A stretch of 64,000 nt of DNA from Candidatus Nanopelagicales bacterium (GCA_037045355.1 JBAOHO010000012.1:318324-382323), one strand, 5' to 3'. Counted from the first letter of the stretch, positions 9,453-18,584 are shown. A program made the numbers and translations. The notes: generated by a model not told the origin, from the letters alone.

Positions 9453-10421
9453 ATGAACGAGGTCTTCTTCCGCGAACTGGTCGACAACCTCCTCGAAGGC
9501 GTGTACTTCGTCGACCGCGATCGCCGCATCACGTACTGGAACAGCGGAGCCGAACTTCTCACCGGCTACGGCATGGACGAAGTCGTCGGGCACAGTTGCT
9601 CGGAGGGAATCCTGCGCCACGTCACCGACGAGGGCCAGCAGTTGTGCCTCCACGGATGTCCCCTGGCAGCCACCATCACCGACGGAGACCCGCGTGAGGC
9701 CAAGGTGTACATGCACCACAAGAATGGCCACCGCGTTCCCGTGACGGTACGCGCCCGACCGATCCGCGACGACGCAGAACAGATCGTCGGATCCGCCGAG
9801 GTGTTCACGGCACGCTCTGGCGGCGTGTTCTCGGACCTCGAAGGCGAGCGACGCACCGACCAGTCGTACCGGGACCCCGTCAGCGGCATCGGCAACCGGC
9901 TCTACGCCGAGCAGCACCTGGCGGCATCACTCGGTTCCCTCGACTCAGAGGACTCCCGCATGGGTCTGCTCTTCCTCGACGTCGACCATTTCAAGACAGT
10001 CAACGACAACTACGGCCACAACATCGGCGACAAGGTCCTGCGCATGGTGGCCCGAACGCTGGCCAACGGACTACGACCCGGGGACCTGCCCTGCCGCTGG
10101 GGCGGTGAGGAGTTCATCGCCATCCTGCCCGAAACCCAAGAAGACGGGACCGCCCGCGTCGCCGAGCGGATCCGCATGCTGGTCGAGAACTCCTGGCTGC
10201 CCCGTGACGACCAACAGATCCGCGTCACCGTCAGTATCGGCGCCACCGTCGGACACCGAGGCGAGAGCGCAGACGAAGTCATCGAACGAGCCGACCGCCT
10301 CATGTACGCCAGCAAACAGAACGGCCGCAACCAGGTCCATACCGACTCCGGTCCTTTGCATCGCGTCGCCGAACCCGTCCTCCTGGGCAACTCCATCCCC
10401 TGGGCCACGCCCTCGGAATGA
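9453..10421 (+). CDS. PAS-GGDEF diguanylate cyclase
   Basis: 322 residues from ATG 9453, preceded by GGTAGGTGG. An N-terminal PAS domain (~6-115; GVYFVDRDRRITYWN and LTGYGMDEVVGHSC) is followed by a GGDEF domain (~150-305). The active-site loop reads WGGEEF. An RxxD inhibitory site (RPGD) sits five residues upstream, so the enzyme should make c-di-GMP from two GTP and be product-inhibited. No membrane segment is seen; it is a cytosolic sensor. The PAS ligand cannot be told from sequence; the C.HGCPL cysteines (LCLHGCPLAA) are notable. It lies directly downstream of the pilus locus and upstream of a second GGDEF gene, consistent with c-di-GMP control of pili, which is inference from position. 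Confidence 0.9.
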   Translation: MNEVFFRELVDNLLEGVYFVDRDRRITYWNSGAELLTGYGMDEVVGHSCSEGILRHVTDEGQQLCLHGCPLAATITDGDPREAKVYMHHKNGHRVPVTVRARPIRDDAEQIVGSAEVFTARSGGVFSDLEGERRTDQSYRDPVSGIGNRLYAEQHLAASLGSLDSEDSRMGLLFLDVDHFKTVNDNYGHNIGDKVLRMVARTLANGLRPGDLPCRWGGEEFIAILPETQEDGTARVAERIRMLVENSWLPRDDQQIRVTVSIGATVGHRGESADEVIERADRLMYASKQNGRNQVHTDSGPLHRVAEPVLLGNSIPWATPSE

Positions 10422-10523
10422 TCCGGGCGGACATCGCCCGAAGAGCGCCACCTGCGGTTTCCGCAGGACATCGCCGACCCCGCCGTCGCAAGATGGACGC
10501 ACAGCGGGATCGGAGGTGTTGCC

Positions 10524-12668
10524 GTGGTCGACCCCGAGGCGTCACCTGCGGAGATCGGCAGCGACGGCTGGTTCCGCGCACTCGCCGAACGAACCGGGGA
10601 CGTCTTCTTCGCCATCCGCACGGACCCAGACCTGGCCGTCGAGTTCCTGAGCGAAACCGTCAACGGCTGGGGCGGCTACCGCACGGAGGACTACATCGCT
10701 GATCCGCAGTTACTGCTCAGTATCCTCGACCGTCGCCACGCCGAGGAGATGTCGGAGGCACTCCGCGCCGAACCCGGTCGCGACATCGAGTTCGAGTTTC
10801 GCTGGTTCCACCGGGACGGACGACCGGTCTGGTCGCAGAACCGGGGTCGACGTCGTCTGCGGCCCGACGGATCAGTGGTGCTCGAAGGTACGGCTCACGA
10901 CATCAGCGAACTGCGACTCGCGCAGGAACAGGCCCAGGAATCCGAGGATCGACTGCGTCTCCTGCTGGACAACGTCGGTGATGCGATCCTGCGCTTCGCG
11001 GCGGACGCCACCTTGCTGTGGGCCTCACCCTCGCTTCGAACGGTGTTCGGATGGGATCCCGCGGAGGTCGTGGGCACTCAGTTTCGCGGGCTGGCCGGCG
11101 TCGACAACGAAGAAGTCGATCAACTCCTGCGCGATGCCGTTCGGGCGGGGCGCGACGAGGTACACCACCGTTCCCGCGCGATCAGAGCCGACGGGCGGGT
11201 CGTGTGGATCAGCAACACCATCAGCATCCTCTGGACTGCGGACGGCTCCTTCGACGGAGTCGTGTGCTCTATCAGAGACGTCACCGATCAGGTGGAAACC
11301 GCCCAGAAGCTGGCCGCCTCACGTGAGGAGTACCGGCTGCTGGCCGAGCAGGCCGCGGACTTCACGTTGCGAACCGCACCCGACTTCACGGTCGAGTGGG
11401 TGTCTCCCTCGGTTACTCGCGTCCTTGGATGGAGCCCTGACGACATCGTCGGCAAGCGCGGATTCGACTTCTTCCACCCCAACGACATCGCTGCCACCGC
11501 GGCCACTGCCGCCGACATGTCCGCCGGAAAGGCCGCTTCAGGTCGCATCCGGCTGCGTACCTCCGACGGCGGCTACCGCTGGGTGTCCCAGGTGGCGACC
11601 CCGATTTTCGACAAGGGCAAGTTGGTCGCCCGAGTCAGTGGATTTCAGGACGTGGACGCGCAAGTACGAGCCGAACAGGCCCTGGCCAGCAGCGAACGCC
11701 GGTTCCGCATGGCCATGGAGTTCGCGCCCATGGGGATGGCGGTCCTGGACCTGGATCGGCGCTTCGTCGAGGTGAACCCCGCGCTGTGTCGCATGACCGG
11801 CCGCGATCAGGAGTGGCTGCTCGCCCACCAGGTGACCGATGTCCTCGATCCACAGGACCACGAGCTGGACCTCACCATGCGGTCCCAGGTTCGAACCGGC
11901 GAGTCGGACACCGCGTCCCACGACAAGCGGCTCGTCACCGCCGACGGCGGCACACTCTGGGTCGAACACTCCGTAGGACTCCTGCGCGACGACGACGGGG
12001 CCCCGTTGTCCTACGTGTCCCAGTTCCTGGACGTCGATGACGCACATCGGCGGCAGGAGAAGCTGCGCTTCATGGCCGGCCATGACGCTCTGACGTCGTT
12101 GCCGAACCGCCACGAACTCATGGAGCGCGTCGGCCGGTTCCTCGGGCACAAACCCCGAACCGGTACGCGACTGGCCATACTGTTCGTCGATCTCGATCGG
12201 TTCAAGCCGATCAACGACACCTACGGCCACGCGGTGGGTGACCACGTCCTCGTCGAAGTCGCGCGCCGGATTCGATCCCAGGTCCGCGCTGATGACGTCG
12301 TCGCCCGCCTAGGCGGAGACGAGTTCATCGTTGCCCTGCCGGCAGTGCACAGTCTGGACGACGCGAAGCGTGTCGCTGCGAAGATCCACGACGCTTTCGC
12401 CGAGACACTGCAGATTCAGGAACTCTCGCTGTCCGTCTCTCTCAGCATCGGACTGACGCTGGCGGATCCGGGCGAGGATCCCGACACCGTGCTGAAGCGC
12501 GCCGACGAGGCGCTCTACCGCGCGAAAGGCGCCGGCCGCAACCAAACCGCCCACCACCCCCTTCACAACGAGGACCCCCTTCACAACGAGGACCCCCTTC
12601 ACAACGAGGACCCCCTTCACAACGAGGACCCCGCGGACGGCCAGGATTCGCCTGCCGACAAGGGCTGA
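10524..12668 (+). CDS. Multi-PAS GGDEF diguanylate cyclase with repeat tail
   Basis: The GTG at 10524 follows GGAGGTG (10513-10519) and gives 714 residues. Four PAS/PAC units are seen at about 8-135 (FRALAERTGDVFFAI), 140-260 (LLLDNVGDAILRFA), 265-385 (LLAEQAADFTLRT) and 390-510 (FRMAMEFAPMGMAVLD). A GGDEF domain at ~520-680 follows, with active loop LGGDEF and an I-site RADD five residues before it. It is a predicted cytosolic multi-input cyclase. The C-terminal tail is a perfect tandem repeat of PLHNED (12557-12628), followed by an acidic end. It lies 102 bases after the first cyclase and may be co-transcribed. The signals sensed are unknown. Confidence 0.9.
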   Translation: MVDPEASPAEIGSDGWFRALAERTGDVFFAIRTDPDLAVEFLSETVNGWGGYRTEDYIADPQLLLSILDRRHAEEMSEALRAEPGRDIEFEFRWFHRDGRPVWSQNRGRRRLRPDGSVVLEGTAHDISELRLAQEQAQESEDRLRLLLDNVGDAILRFAADATLLWASPSLRTVFGWDPAEVVGTQFRGLAGVDNEEVDQLLRDAVRAGRDEVHHRSRAIRADGRVVWISNTISILWTADGSFDGVVCSIRDVTDQVETAQKLAASREEYRLLAEQAADFTLRTAPDFTVEWVSPSVTRVLGWSPDDIVGKRGFDFFHPNDIAATAATAADMSAGKAASGRIRLRTSDGGYRWVSQVATPIFDKGKLVARVSGFQDVDAQVRAEQALASSERRFRMAMEFAPMGMAVLDLDRRFVEVNPALCRMTGRDQEWLLAHQVTDVLDPQDHELDLTMRSQVRTGESDTASHDKRLVTADGGTLWVEHSVGLLRDDDGAPLSYVSQFLDVDDAHRRQEKLRFMAGHDALTSLPNRHELMERVGRFLGHKPRTGTRLAILFVDLDRFKPINDTYGHAVGDHVLVEVARRIRSQVRADDVVARLGGDEFIVALPAVHSLDDAKRVAAKIHDAFAETLQIQELSLSVSLSIGLTLADPGEDPDTVLKRADEALYRAKGAGRNQTAHHPLHNEDPLHNEDPLHNEDPLHNEDPADGQDSPADKG
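12557..12628 (+). repeat. Four identical 18-bp tandem repeats inside the cyclase C-terminus
   Basis: The unit CCCCCTTCACAACGAGGA occurs four times without mismatch at 12557, 12575, 12593 and 12611. It is in frame and encodes repeated PLHNED. Perfect identity suggests recent slippage expansion, or a region prone to assembly error in copy number. Confidence 0.95.
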
Positions 12669-12903
12669 GGCGGTCGTTGAACAGCCAGTCGACACCCACC
12701 CGCTGACAGTGCTGGGATCACGCCAGATATGGCCGGTTCTCGGCGCCGGTTGGCGGGCTCGCCGCATTCTGACGTGACGTTGGTCAGGCGGCAGTCCTCT
12801 GCCCCCCGCCGCCCCCCGCCCCCCGCCGCTGACACCCGCTGACCGCCGTCACGCGGCCAGCGCCCGGAACTGCGCGTGTGGGTCCGGGAGGTCCGGGACT
12901 GAA

Positions 12904-13512
12904 TTGCCTGCCAGGCTGTGGGTCGTGTGGGACCTACCGCTGTTCACTCAGGCGCCCGACTCGGGGAAGTTGGCGGTCGCAGGAATGTGGGAGGACGCCG
13001 TCCTGCTGCAACCCGGGATGACGGCCAGCGAGCGGATGGCCCGCCAGTTGGTCGGGCGGAGCAATGACGTGGCCTGCGAGGCTTTCTTCGGCGCAGCCTT
13101 CTTCGGTGTCAGGCAGGTCGGTGAGCGGCCGGAACTTGTGGAGTTCGTCCAGACGTTCACCGCGATCCTGGGGGCTGCAAACAATGGCCAGGAGTTCTTC
13201 GCCGGGATCCGTGCCGAACTCGGCGTCCCCGTGGGGCGTGACTTCACATTCGCGGAGCTCGGCGCCGAAGGGGCGTGGCAGTCTGTCGGACCGGTCCGAG
13301 TGGATGACCCGGCAGCGGCCCTGGCCGACTTCGACTCGTGGTGGGCGATGGTGGCGGCGTCGTCGGTGGGCCGCGACACCGGTCACGACAAAGCGCTGGA
13401 GTTCTCCTATGCGAACGGGGACGCGACCGAGCATTGGTTCGGCATCCCGGTGTCGCACGGCGGTGTGCTCGACCGATCCGCCGTCCGGACGGCGCTGGAA
13501 CTCTACGACTGA
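12904..13512 (+). CDS. Hypothetical protein, ~200 residues
   Basis: An open frame of 202 codons begins at a TTG (12904), with no strong ribosome site; in-frame starts at 12925 (GTG) or 12985 (ATG) are possible. The product has no signal peptide or membrane helix. It is mildly acidic, with recognisable but unassigned stretches such as ACEAFFGAAFFGVRQVGE, FFAGIRAELGVP and DFDSWWAMVAASS. Codon use is as biased as in neighbours, which supports coding. I do not recognise the family. It stands alone between the cyclases and the benzoylformate decarboxylase gene, with ~235 bases of poly-C-rich spacer before it and ~260 after it. Confidence 0.6.
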   Translation: MPARLWVVWDLPLFTQAPDSGKLAVAGMWEDAVLLQPGMTASERMARQLVGRSNDVACEAFFGAAFFGVRQVGERPELVEFVQTFTAILGAANNGQEFFAGIRAELGVPVGRDFTFAELGAEGAWQSVGPVRVDDPAAALADFDSWWAMVAASSVGRDTGHDKALEFSYANGDATEHWFGIPVSHGGVLDRSAVRTALELYD

Positions 13513-13646
13513 CCTCAGCGACGCCGAGAACCAACTCGAGGACCCAGTCCGGACTTCCCGCGACGGTTCCGATGGGTTCGCCGCACGCCTTGAGTTCCGC
13601 AGTAGCCGGAACGTCACCCGAGGCCCCCGGGTTGGGGCCCCCCGAG

Positions 13647-13681
13647 ACAGCCGACAGCCGATAGCCGACAGCCGACAGCCG
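13647..13681. repeat. Five 7-bp tandem repeats upstream of mdlC
   Basis: The unit ACAGCCG is repeated five times (one copy reads ATAGCCG) in the 260-base gap between the hypothetical gene and the decarboxylase. There is no coding role. No promoter was confidently seen around it. Confidence 0.85.
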
Positions 13682-13772
13682 CGGCGCGGCCGCACCTCTC
13701 GCCCCGCTCGGGAGCAAATCGGCGTGGGGGTCGACCCTGCATGACGCGCTGTCTGCGGGCAGCATGTGACCC

Positions 13773-15365
13773 ATGACCTCCGTGCGCGAAAGTGTCTTCT
13801 CCCTGCTCGAGCACCACGGCATGACCACCGTGTTCGGCAACCCCGGTTCCACCGAGATGGGCTTCCTCAACGACATGCCCGCAGGCTTCCGGTACATCCT
13901 CGGCCTGCAGGAGTCGGTGGTCGTCTCCATGGCCGACGGATACGCGCAAGCCACCGACGGGCCGGTCCTGGTCAACCTCCACTCGGCACCCGGGGTGGGC
14001 CATGCGATGGGCAGCATCATCACGGCTCGGGCCAATCGCACGCCACTGGTGATCACCGCCGGTACTCAGGTCCGGCCGATGCAGGCCATGGAGGCATGGC
14101 TGACGAACGTGGACGCCACCAACCTGCCGCGACCGGCAGTGAAGTGGGCCGGAGAGGCGGCGCGTGCCCAGGACACCCCAGCGGTCCTCGCCCGCGCCAT
14201 CCACGAGGCCACACTGCCCCCGCCGGGGCCGGTGTTCGTCTCCCAGGCGATGGACGACTGGAGTGCCAATGTGGTCGCCGCCGAGACCCGGCACCTGGTC
14301 GAGCGCAGTGTGCGCAGCGGCTCTGGACTGAACGGGAACGCAGCAGCGGAGATCGTCGACATGCTGCACGCAGCCAGTTCGCCCCTGATCATCCTCGGAT
14401 CGGCTCTGGACACCCCGCAGGCCTGGGCCGACACGGTCGCCCTCGCCGAGGCCACCGGGTCCGCTGTCATGATGGCGCCCGTCGAGTCCCGGTGGAGTTT
14501 CCCCGGGTGGCACCCTCAGTTCCGCGGCATGCTGGCACCGGCCATCGCCACGGCGACCGAACAGATGTCCGGGCACGACCTGGTCCTGGTGATCGGGGCG
14601 CCGGTCTTCCGCTACTACCCCTACCTGCCCGGCGAACTTCTTCCGGACGGAACCCGGCTGCTGCAGATCACCGACGATCCCGCGCAGGCGACGCGGGCAC
14701 CGATGGGAGATGCGTATGTGACGGATCCGGTGGCCGCCGTCCGGGCTTTGGCCGAGGCGTCATCCGACTCGGACAGCACTGCCGTGGGTGGAGCGGTGCA
14801 GCCAATGACCAGTTCGGGGTCGTCCCCTCTGAGCCCGAGCGACGTCTTCACGGTTTTGGGCGCAGTGTCAGGCCCGGATCTCGTGATGGTCAACGAGTCA
14901 CCGTCGAATCTGACGACGTTGCTGGACTGCTGGCGCCCGGTGCACCCCCGCAGCCTGTTCTTCTCCGGCTCGGGGGGCCTGGGCTTCGGCACACCGGCCA
15001 CCGTCGGGGTGCAGATGGGAATGCCGGACCGACCCGTCCTCGGCCTGCTGGGGGATGGTGCCCTTCAGTACTCGGTGCAAGCCCTGTACACGGCGGCGCT
15101 GTACAACGTGCCCGCCACATTCCTGGTGATGCGCAATCACCAGTACGCCATTTTGAAATGGTTCGGCCAGTTGAAGAACGCCCCTCGCGTCCCGGGCTTG
15201 GACCTGCCCAACCTGGACGCGGTCGCCATCGCCCAGGGTTACGGGGTTCCGGCGCGCTCAGTCCGCGAGGTCGACGAACTCGAGGCGGCCCTGCGGGAGG
15301 ACTTGGCCGCCCCCGGGCCGCGCCTCATCGAAGTGGAGATCGACGGATCGGCAGCGATGATGTGA
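13773..15365 (+). CDS. mdlC: Benzoylformate decarboxylase (thiamine diphosphate enzyme)
   Basis: 530 residues from ATG 13773. The three ThDP-enzyme domains are clear. The N-terminal Pyr domain has GNPGSTEMGFL and the catalytic Glu in LGLQESVVVSMADGYAQ, then LVNLHSAPGVGHAMG and WLTNVDATNLPRPAVKW, a near-diagnostic benzoylformate decarboxylase stretch. The central domain is at ~190-340. The C-terminal PP domain has GDGALQYSVQ and the Mg/ThDP motif GDG...N (LLGDGALQ...YNVPATF). It converts benzoylformate to benzaldehyde and CO2 in mandelate-type aromatic degradation. No other mandelate gene is adjacent, so a related 2-keto-acid substrate is possible. The gene appears monocistronic and intact. 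Confidence 0.88.
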   Translation: MTSVRESVFSLLEHHGMTTVFGNPGSTEMGFLNDMPAGFRYILGLQESVVVSMADGYAQATDGPVLVNLHSAPGVGHAMGSIITARANRTPLVITAGTQVRPMQAMEAWLTNVDATNLPRPAVKWAGEAARAQDTPAVLARAIHEATLPPPGPVFVSQAMDDWSANVVAAETRHLVERSVRSGSGLNGNAAAEIVDMLHAASSPLIILGSALDTPQAWADTVALAEATGSAVMMAPVESRWSFPGWHPQFRGMLAPAIATATEQMSGHDLVLVIGAPVFRYYPYLPGELLPDGTRLLQITDDPAQATRAPMGDAYVTDPVAAVRALAEASSDSDSTAVGGAVQPMTSSGSSPLSPSDVFTVLGAVSGPDLVMVNESPSNLTTLLDCWRPVHPRSLFFSGSGGLGFGTPATVGVQMGMPDRPVLGLLGDGALQYSVQALYTAALYNVPATFLVMRNHQYAILKWFGQLKNAPRVPGLDLPNLDAVAIAQGYGVPARSVREVDELEAALREDLAAPGPRLIEVEIDGSAAMM

Positions 15366-15624
15366 GTCCGGCAGGGGGGCTGCGCGGGCATCCGTCCGAG
15401 AGGGGTGAGGGTGTTTACGGGGCCCCTGGGGTGGGCCGCCGTCGGCGATGTCCGGCCACCCGTCGCCCCGCTCGTTGGTGCGGCTCCACCCATATCCCGT
15501 CGTCTGGCGATGGTGCGAAACCCTCTGACCGGGGGATTTGTGGGGGGTTCGGGTCCTCGATCCCATCGATCCCGAGCGAAAATCCCATGCGGGCCAGTCG
15601 CGCCAGTGTCGCGGACTTTCGTGG

Positions 15625-16101
15625 CTACTGCTGCTCGGTGTCGCCTGAGTTCAGGTTGCGCCAGTACTCCTGCACGCGTCGCGAGGCTTCCTCTCGAGTC
15701 ATTGTGGCTATCTCCTCAACGGGTACCTGAACATGCTTCCGGAGTTGCCACACCAGATTCGCTGGAAGTCGTTCTCCTTCGAGTTCGGGCGCGGCGGGAT
15801 CAGGATTGCGGTCCGGTGGATCTCCGTTTACGCAGTCCCAGAAACTGGTCAGCGTTACTTGCAATTGGTCCTCGAGTATGTGGTTGAGAATGCTCTTGCC
15901 GTACACGTGCTTCTTGGCTGCGGGTCGAGAGATCCGAGTTCGCAGGATGCGACCGTCGGGCAGCTTCAGTTCCTTCGTGATGTGGTGGCTGGTTGGCTTT
16001 CCCCGTGCGTTTGGGACATCCTCCCAACCCTCGACATTGCAGAACTTAAGATGATCTGCGCGGGTGACGTTCCGCTGCGTTACGCGCTTCCGTTGAGCCA
16101 T
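15625..16101 (-). CDS. Toxin of a type II toxin-antitoxin pair ('cytotoxic translational repressor' family)
   Basis: 158 residues from ATG 16101, overlapping the antitoxin stop by 22 bases, so the two are coupled. The sequence carries the family landmarks I know from actinobacteria annotated as 'cytotoxic translational repressor of toxin-antitoxin stability system': KFCNVEGWEDVPNARGK, HHITKELKLPDGR, RTRISRP, and HILEDQLQVT...FWDCV. It is a small, basic cytosolic protein. The molecular target has not been established, to my knowledge. Base composition is visibly less G+C-rich than in flanking genes, and a tRNA-Leu lies upstream, suggesting acquisition. It is longer than most family members I recall (~130-140) because of a C-terminal tail. 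Confidence 0.75.
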   Translation of the reverse strand: MAQRKRVTQRNVTRADHLKFCNVEGWEDVPNARGKPTSHHITKELKLPDGRILRTRISRPAAKKHVYGKSILNHILEDQLQVTLTSFWDCVNGDPPDRNPDPAAPELEGERLPANLVWQLRKHVQVPVEEIATMTREEASRRVQEYWRNLNSGDTEQQ

Positions 16102-16496
16102 CGTTCCAACTCGTCGCTCGAGGACAAGGAAACGAGTTGGACGAGCCCCCAGTTGTCCCGGTGATTGGGCGCCTGCTGCAAGCGCTCTTGCCAGTCGTCT
16201 GCGTACTCGCGCAGCGCATCAACGGTGTCAGTCACGGCTTCCTCGGGGGTTGCACCCGTCCCTGAGATTGGGTAACCAGGAAGGAACATTGCCCACTCGG
16301 CTGGGCCGTCAGCCACGAGCTGTGGGTTCAAGTCGAGGAGAGTTGCTAGCGTTCGTCGCAGCTGTTGAGCGTCCACGACAGCGGCTCGCCCGCTATGGCT
16401 GCGGCTGATGGTCGCGACGCCGCCCTCTGAAGCAACATCGAGGGCATCCTTGAGACCTTTGCGCGCATCAGTAAACGACTTGAACTCAACGTTCAT
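16080..16496 (-). CDS. Antitoxin of the type II pair
   Basis: 138 residues from ATG 16496, with TAAGGAG eight bases upstream. The N-terminal part (FKSFTDARKGLKDALDVASEGGVATISR, AAVVDAQQLRR; quoted in pieces) resembles a Phd/YefM-type DNA-binding antitoxin. The middle FLPGYPISGTGATPEEAVTD looks like a HicB-type fold. The C-terminus WGLVQLVSLSS is characteristic of the antitoxin partner of the 'cytotoxic translational repressor' family. It should bind the toxin and repress the operon through the palindrome at 16541-16554. First gene of the two-gene operon. Confidence 0.78.
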   Translation of the reverse strand: MNVEFKSFTDARKGLKDALDVASEGGVATISRSHSGRAAVVDAQQLRRTLATLLDLNPQLVADGPAEWAMFLPGYPISGTGATPEEAVTDTVDALREYADDWQERLQQAPNHRDNWGLVQLVSLSSSDELERWLNGSA

Positions 16497-16540
16497 GGCC
16501 TTAGCTCCTTACTCCTTGGCACCAGAGCGTACCCCACCAG

Positions 16541-16554
16541 GTACGTATACGTAC
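16541..16554. promoter_or_regulatory. Palindromic operator of the toxin-antitoxin operon
   Basis: GTACGTATACGTAC is a perfect 14-bp palindrome starting 45 bases upstream of the antitoxin ATG. It is followed by further short palindromes (CATATG, AGTACT) up to 16566. Its location fits an autoregulatory operator bound by the antitoxin or the toxin-antitoxin complex; the binding itself is inferred. The rest of 16497-16789 holds no gene I can support. Confidence 0.6.
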
Positions 16555-16792
16555 ATATGAGTACTTATCGGCGGGAATGCCGCTCGATTGCATGCGGGCA
16601 GCGATCGGCCCACGCGGCTATCGCTCGTTCCACGCTGAGGGCGGTGATGAGACCGTTGGTTGCTGGCACTTCTTCCAACGTGCCGGTGTCCACCGAAAAT
16701 GACTCATCTTGCGCCAACAAGTTTCCGGGGGTTACTTCGGGCGGAGGTACGCGCCCTGTCTTCTGGAAAATCCCCCAGTCTGTGGTGGTTGG

Positions 16793-16876
16793 TGCGCGAG
16801 GGGGGAGTTGAACCCCCACGCCCTTGCGGGCACACGGACCTGAACCGTGCGCGTCTGCCTATTCCGCCACTCGCGC
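16793..16876 (-). tRNA. tRNA-Leu (anticodon CAG)
   Basis: Read on the minus strand: acceptor arm GCGCGAG pairs with CTCGCGC. The D-arm contains TGGCGGAAT...GGCAGACGC. The anticodon stem CACGG/CCGTG encloses loop TTCAGGT, so the anticodon is CAG. A long class II variable arm (TGCCCGCAAGGGCG) and a T-arm with GGTTCAACTCC follow. CCA is encoded at 16792-16790. Class II shape and the discriminator A agree with tRNA-Leu. Confidence 0.96.
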
Positions 16877-17091
16877 TCACCGGTCGAAATGACCGGGCTC
16901 AGGGTATCACCGCCGGAATAGCCACCTGGCGGTCGTCAGGCGAGCACGATCATTTCGCAGGGCCGGAGCGGGGTCGGGGTCACTGCAGAACCGCACCTGA
17001 CGATCGCGGCCGGCAAGCGCACTGGAGGGAGCAACGGAAGAGCGATGTTCTTCCCCGGTGAACCGCCCACTTGGTCCACTACGGTCGGCAT

Positions 17092-18453
17092 GTGACTACT
17101 GATCAGCAGTCGGCTCCGCAGCTGGGCAAGGGCACGAAGATCGGCTACGCGTTCGGTTCGCTCGCCACCGGGACGTTCGGCACGGTTCCCGGATTCCTGC
17201 TGGTCATCTATCTGACAGACACCCTCGGGGTCGCCGCGGCCATCGCCGGACTCGCGGTCGCGATCCCCAAGTTCTGGGACGTCATCTTCAACCCGATCGT
17301 GGGCGGCTGGTCCGACCGCACCAACAGTCGGATGGGACCACGCCGGCCGTGGATGCTCGCCGGTGCCATCATCCTTCCGATCTTCTTCATCGCGCTGTTC
17401 TCGGTTCCCGCCGGACTGTCCCCCACGACGAGCGCCATCATCGTCGCGGTCGTGTTCCTGATCGCGGCCAGCGCATACGCCTTGTTCCAGGTCCCGTACG
17501 TTTCCATGCCGGCAGAGATGACGTCCGACTATAAGGAGCGCACCTCTGTCGTCGCCTTCCGCATCGTCGCCTTGACCCTGGGCATCCTGATCTCCGGCTC
17601 GCTGGCCCCGGTCCTCGTCAACGCCGGGGGTGGCGGATACGCGGGCCACACCCTCATGGCTGTCGTCATCGGGCTGTTCATGTGCGTGACGATGCTCGTC
17701 GCCGTCGTCGGTACCCGCAAGGCGCCCCGGACCTCCGTCCCGTCGGGGAGCACCAGCCTGCTCACCGCTTTCCGCGCAGCCCGCGGCAACCACTACTTCA
17801 TGCCGTTGTGGGGTGCGTTCGTGCTCCAGGCGCTCGCCAACGCGGCCATGCTGGCGACCGTCCCGTATGTCGCCCGCTACATCCTGAACAACCCCGGGTC
17901 GGAGTCCATCCTCTTCGCGGCACTCGTCGGCCCCGCGATCCTGGTCATGCCCTTCTGGGCCTGGCTCGGCAAACGCACCGACAAAACTCACGGCTATGTC
18001 ATCGGCTCGGTCTGCTACCTCGTAGGGGTGATCGGGCTGCTCGCCGCCCGGATCTTGCCCAGCGGTGTGATCATCGCGCTCGTGGCCCTCATGGGCATCG
18101 GATACGCCGCCATGCAGCTGTTCCCGCTGGCCATGCTCCCCGACACCGTCTCCGTCGACGAGGCCCGAAGCGGTGAGCGGCGCAGCGGCATGCTCACCGG
18201 ACTGTGGACAGCTGGCGAGACCGCCGCCTTCGCGATTGGACCCGGAATCGTCGGATTCATCCTGGGCGCCTTCGGGTTCGTCTCCTCCGAAGGTGGCGCC
18301 GGAACCACTCAGACCGACACCGCCCTGACCGGCATCGTCGTCGCCTTGTCGATCCTGCCCGCCGTCGCCATGGGTCTGAGTCTGTGGCTGATCAGCCGCT
18401 ACACCCTGACCGAGTCCGTCCTCGAGCAGGAGCTCGGCGCCGCCCGAACCTGA
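17092..18453 (+). CDS. MFS transporter of the GPH (glycoside-pentoside-hexuronide) cation symporter type
   Basis: I prefer the GTG at 17092 (VTTDQQSAPQLGKG); an upstream TTG at 17071 is open but lacks support. 453 residues with twelve predicted membrane segments. The N-terminus KIGYAFGSLATGTFGTVPGF and PKFWDVIFNPIVGGWSDRTN, with RMGPRRPW after TM2-3, match the MelB/GPH group, as does the early PYVSMPAEMTSDYKERT loop. Such proteins import sugars or glycosides with Na+ or H+. The substrate cannot be assigned. It stands alone after tRNA-Leu; a GH76-like hydrolase lies 1.2 kb downstream but in a separate unit. Confidence 0.8.
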   Translation: MTTDQQSAPQLGKGTKIGYAFGSLATGTFGTVPGFLLVIYLTDTLGVAAAIAGLAVAIPKFWDVIFNPIVGGWSDRTNSRMGPRRPWMLAGAIILPIFFIALFSVPAGLSPTTSAIIVAVVFLIAASAYALFQVPYVSMPAEMTSDYKERTSVVAFRIVALTLGILISGSLAPVLVNAGGGGYAGHTLMAVVIGLFMCVTMLVAVVGTRKAPRTSVPSGSTSLLTAFRAARGNHYFMPLWGAFVLQALANAAMLATVPYVARYILNNPGSESILFAALVGPAILVMPFWAWLGKRTDKTHGYVIGSVCYLVGVIGLLAARILPSGVIIALVALMGIGYAAMQLFPLAMLPDTVSVDEARSGERRSGMLTGLWTAGETAAFAIGPGIVGFILGAFGFVSSEGGAGTTQTDTALTGIVVALSILPAVAMGLSLWLISRYTLTESVLEQELGAART

Positions 18454-18542
18454 CGACCGCGGGACCAGCCCACCGCAGGTCGGATCGGGCCAGTTCCGGC
18501 TGGACCCGACTGAGCGGATCCGGGTCGGCGCACCGAGAGTGC

Positions 18543-18584
18543 GCCGAGCATGCGCCAAGAATGGCCGAGCATGCGCCAAGAATG
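18543..18584 (+). repeat. 21-bp perfect tandem duplication upstream of ppk2
   Basis: GCCGAGCATGCGCCAAGAATG occurs twice back to back (18543-18563 and 18564-18584; unit quoted is 21 bases in total, split as GCCGAGCATG + CGCCAAGAATG). It lies in the 243-base gap before the first PPK2 gene. Its effect on expression is unknown. The same gap also repeats CGGAACCGCC (twice) and GAGGAGCCACC. Confidence 0.85.

Noticed and set aside
12557..12628. Possible CRISPR array
   Set aside because: The 18-bp units are directly adjacent without spacers and are in frame within a coding gene. The arrays at 33718 and 61251 are rejected for the same lack of spacers.
13766..15730. 654-codon frame overlapping the benzoylformate decarboxylase gene
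   Set aside because: Arg/Gly/Pro-rich shadow in another frame of a well-conserved enzyme.
16557..16819. Two overlapping short frames upstream of tRNA-Leu
   Set aside because: One runs into the tRNA (VQLPPRAP is a common translation of tRNA 3' ends); neither has a ribosome site or recognisable product.
16936..18579. 547-codon minus-strand frame across the transporter gene
   Set aside because: It is opposite a clear twelve-helix MFS protein; its Asp/Gly/His-rich composition is typical of antisense frames in G+C-rich DNA.
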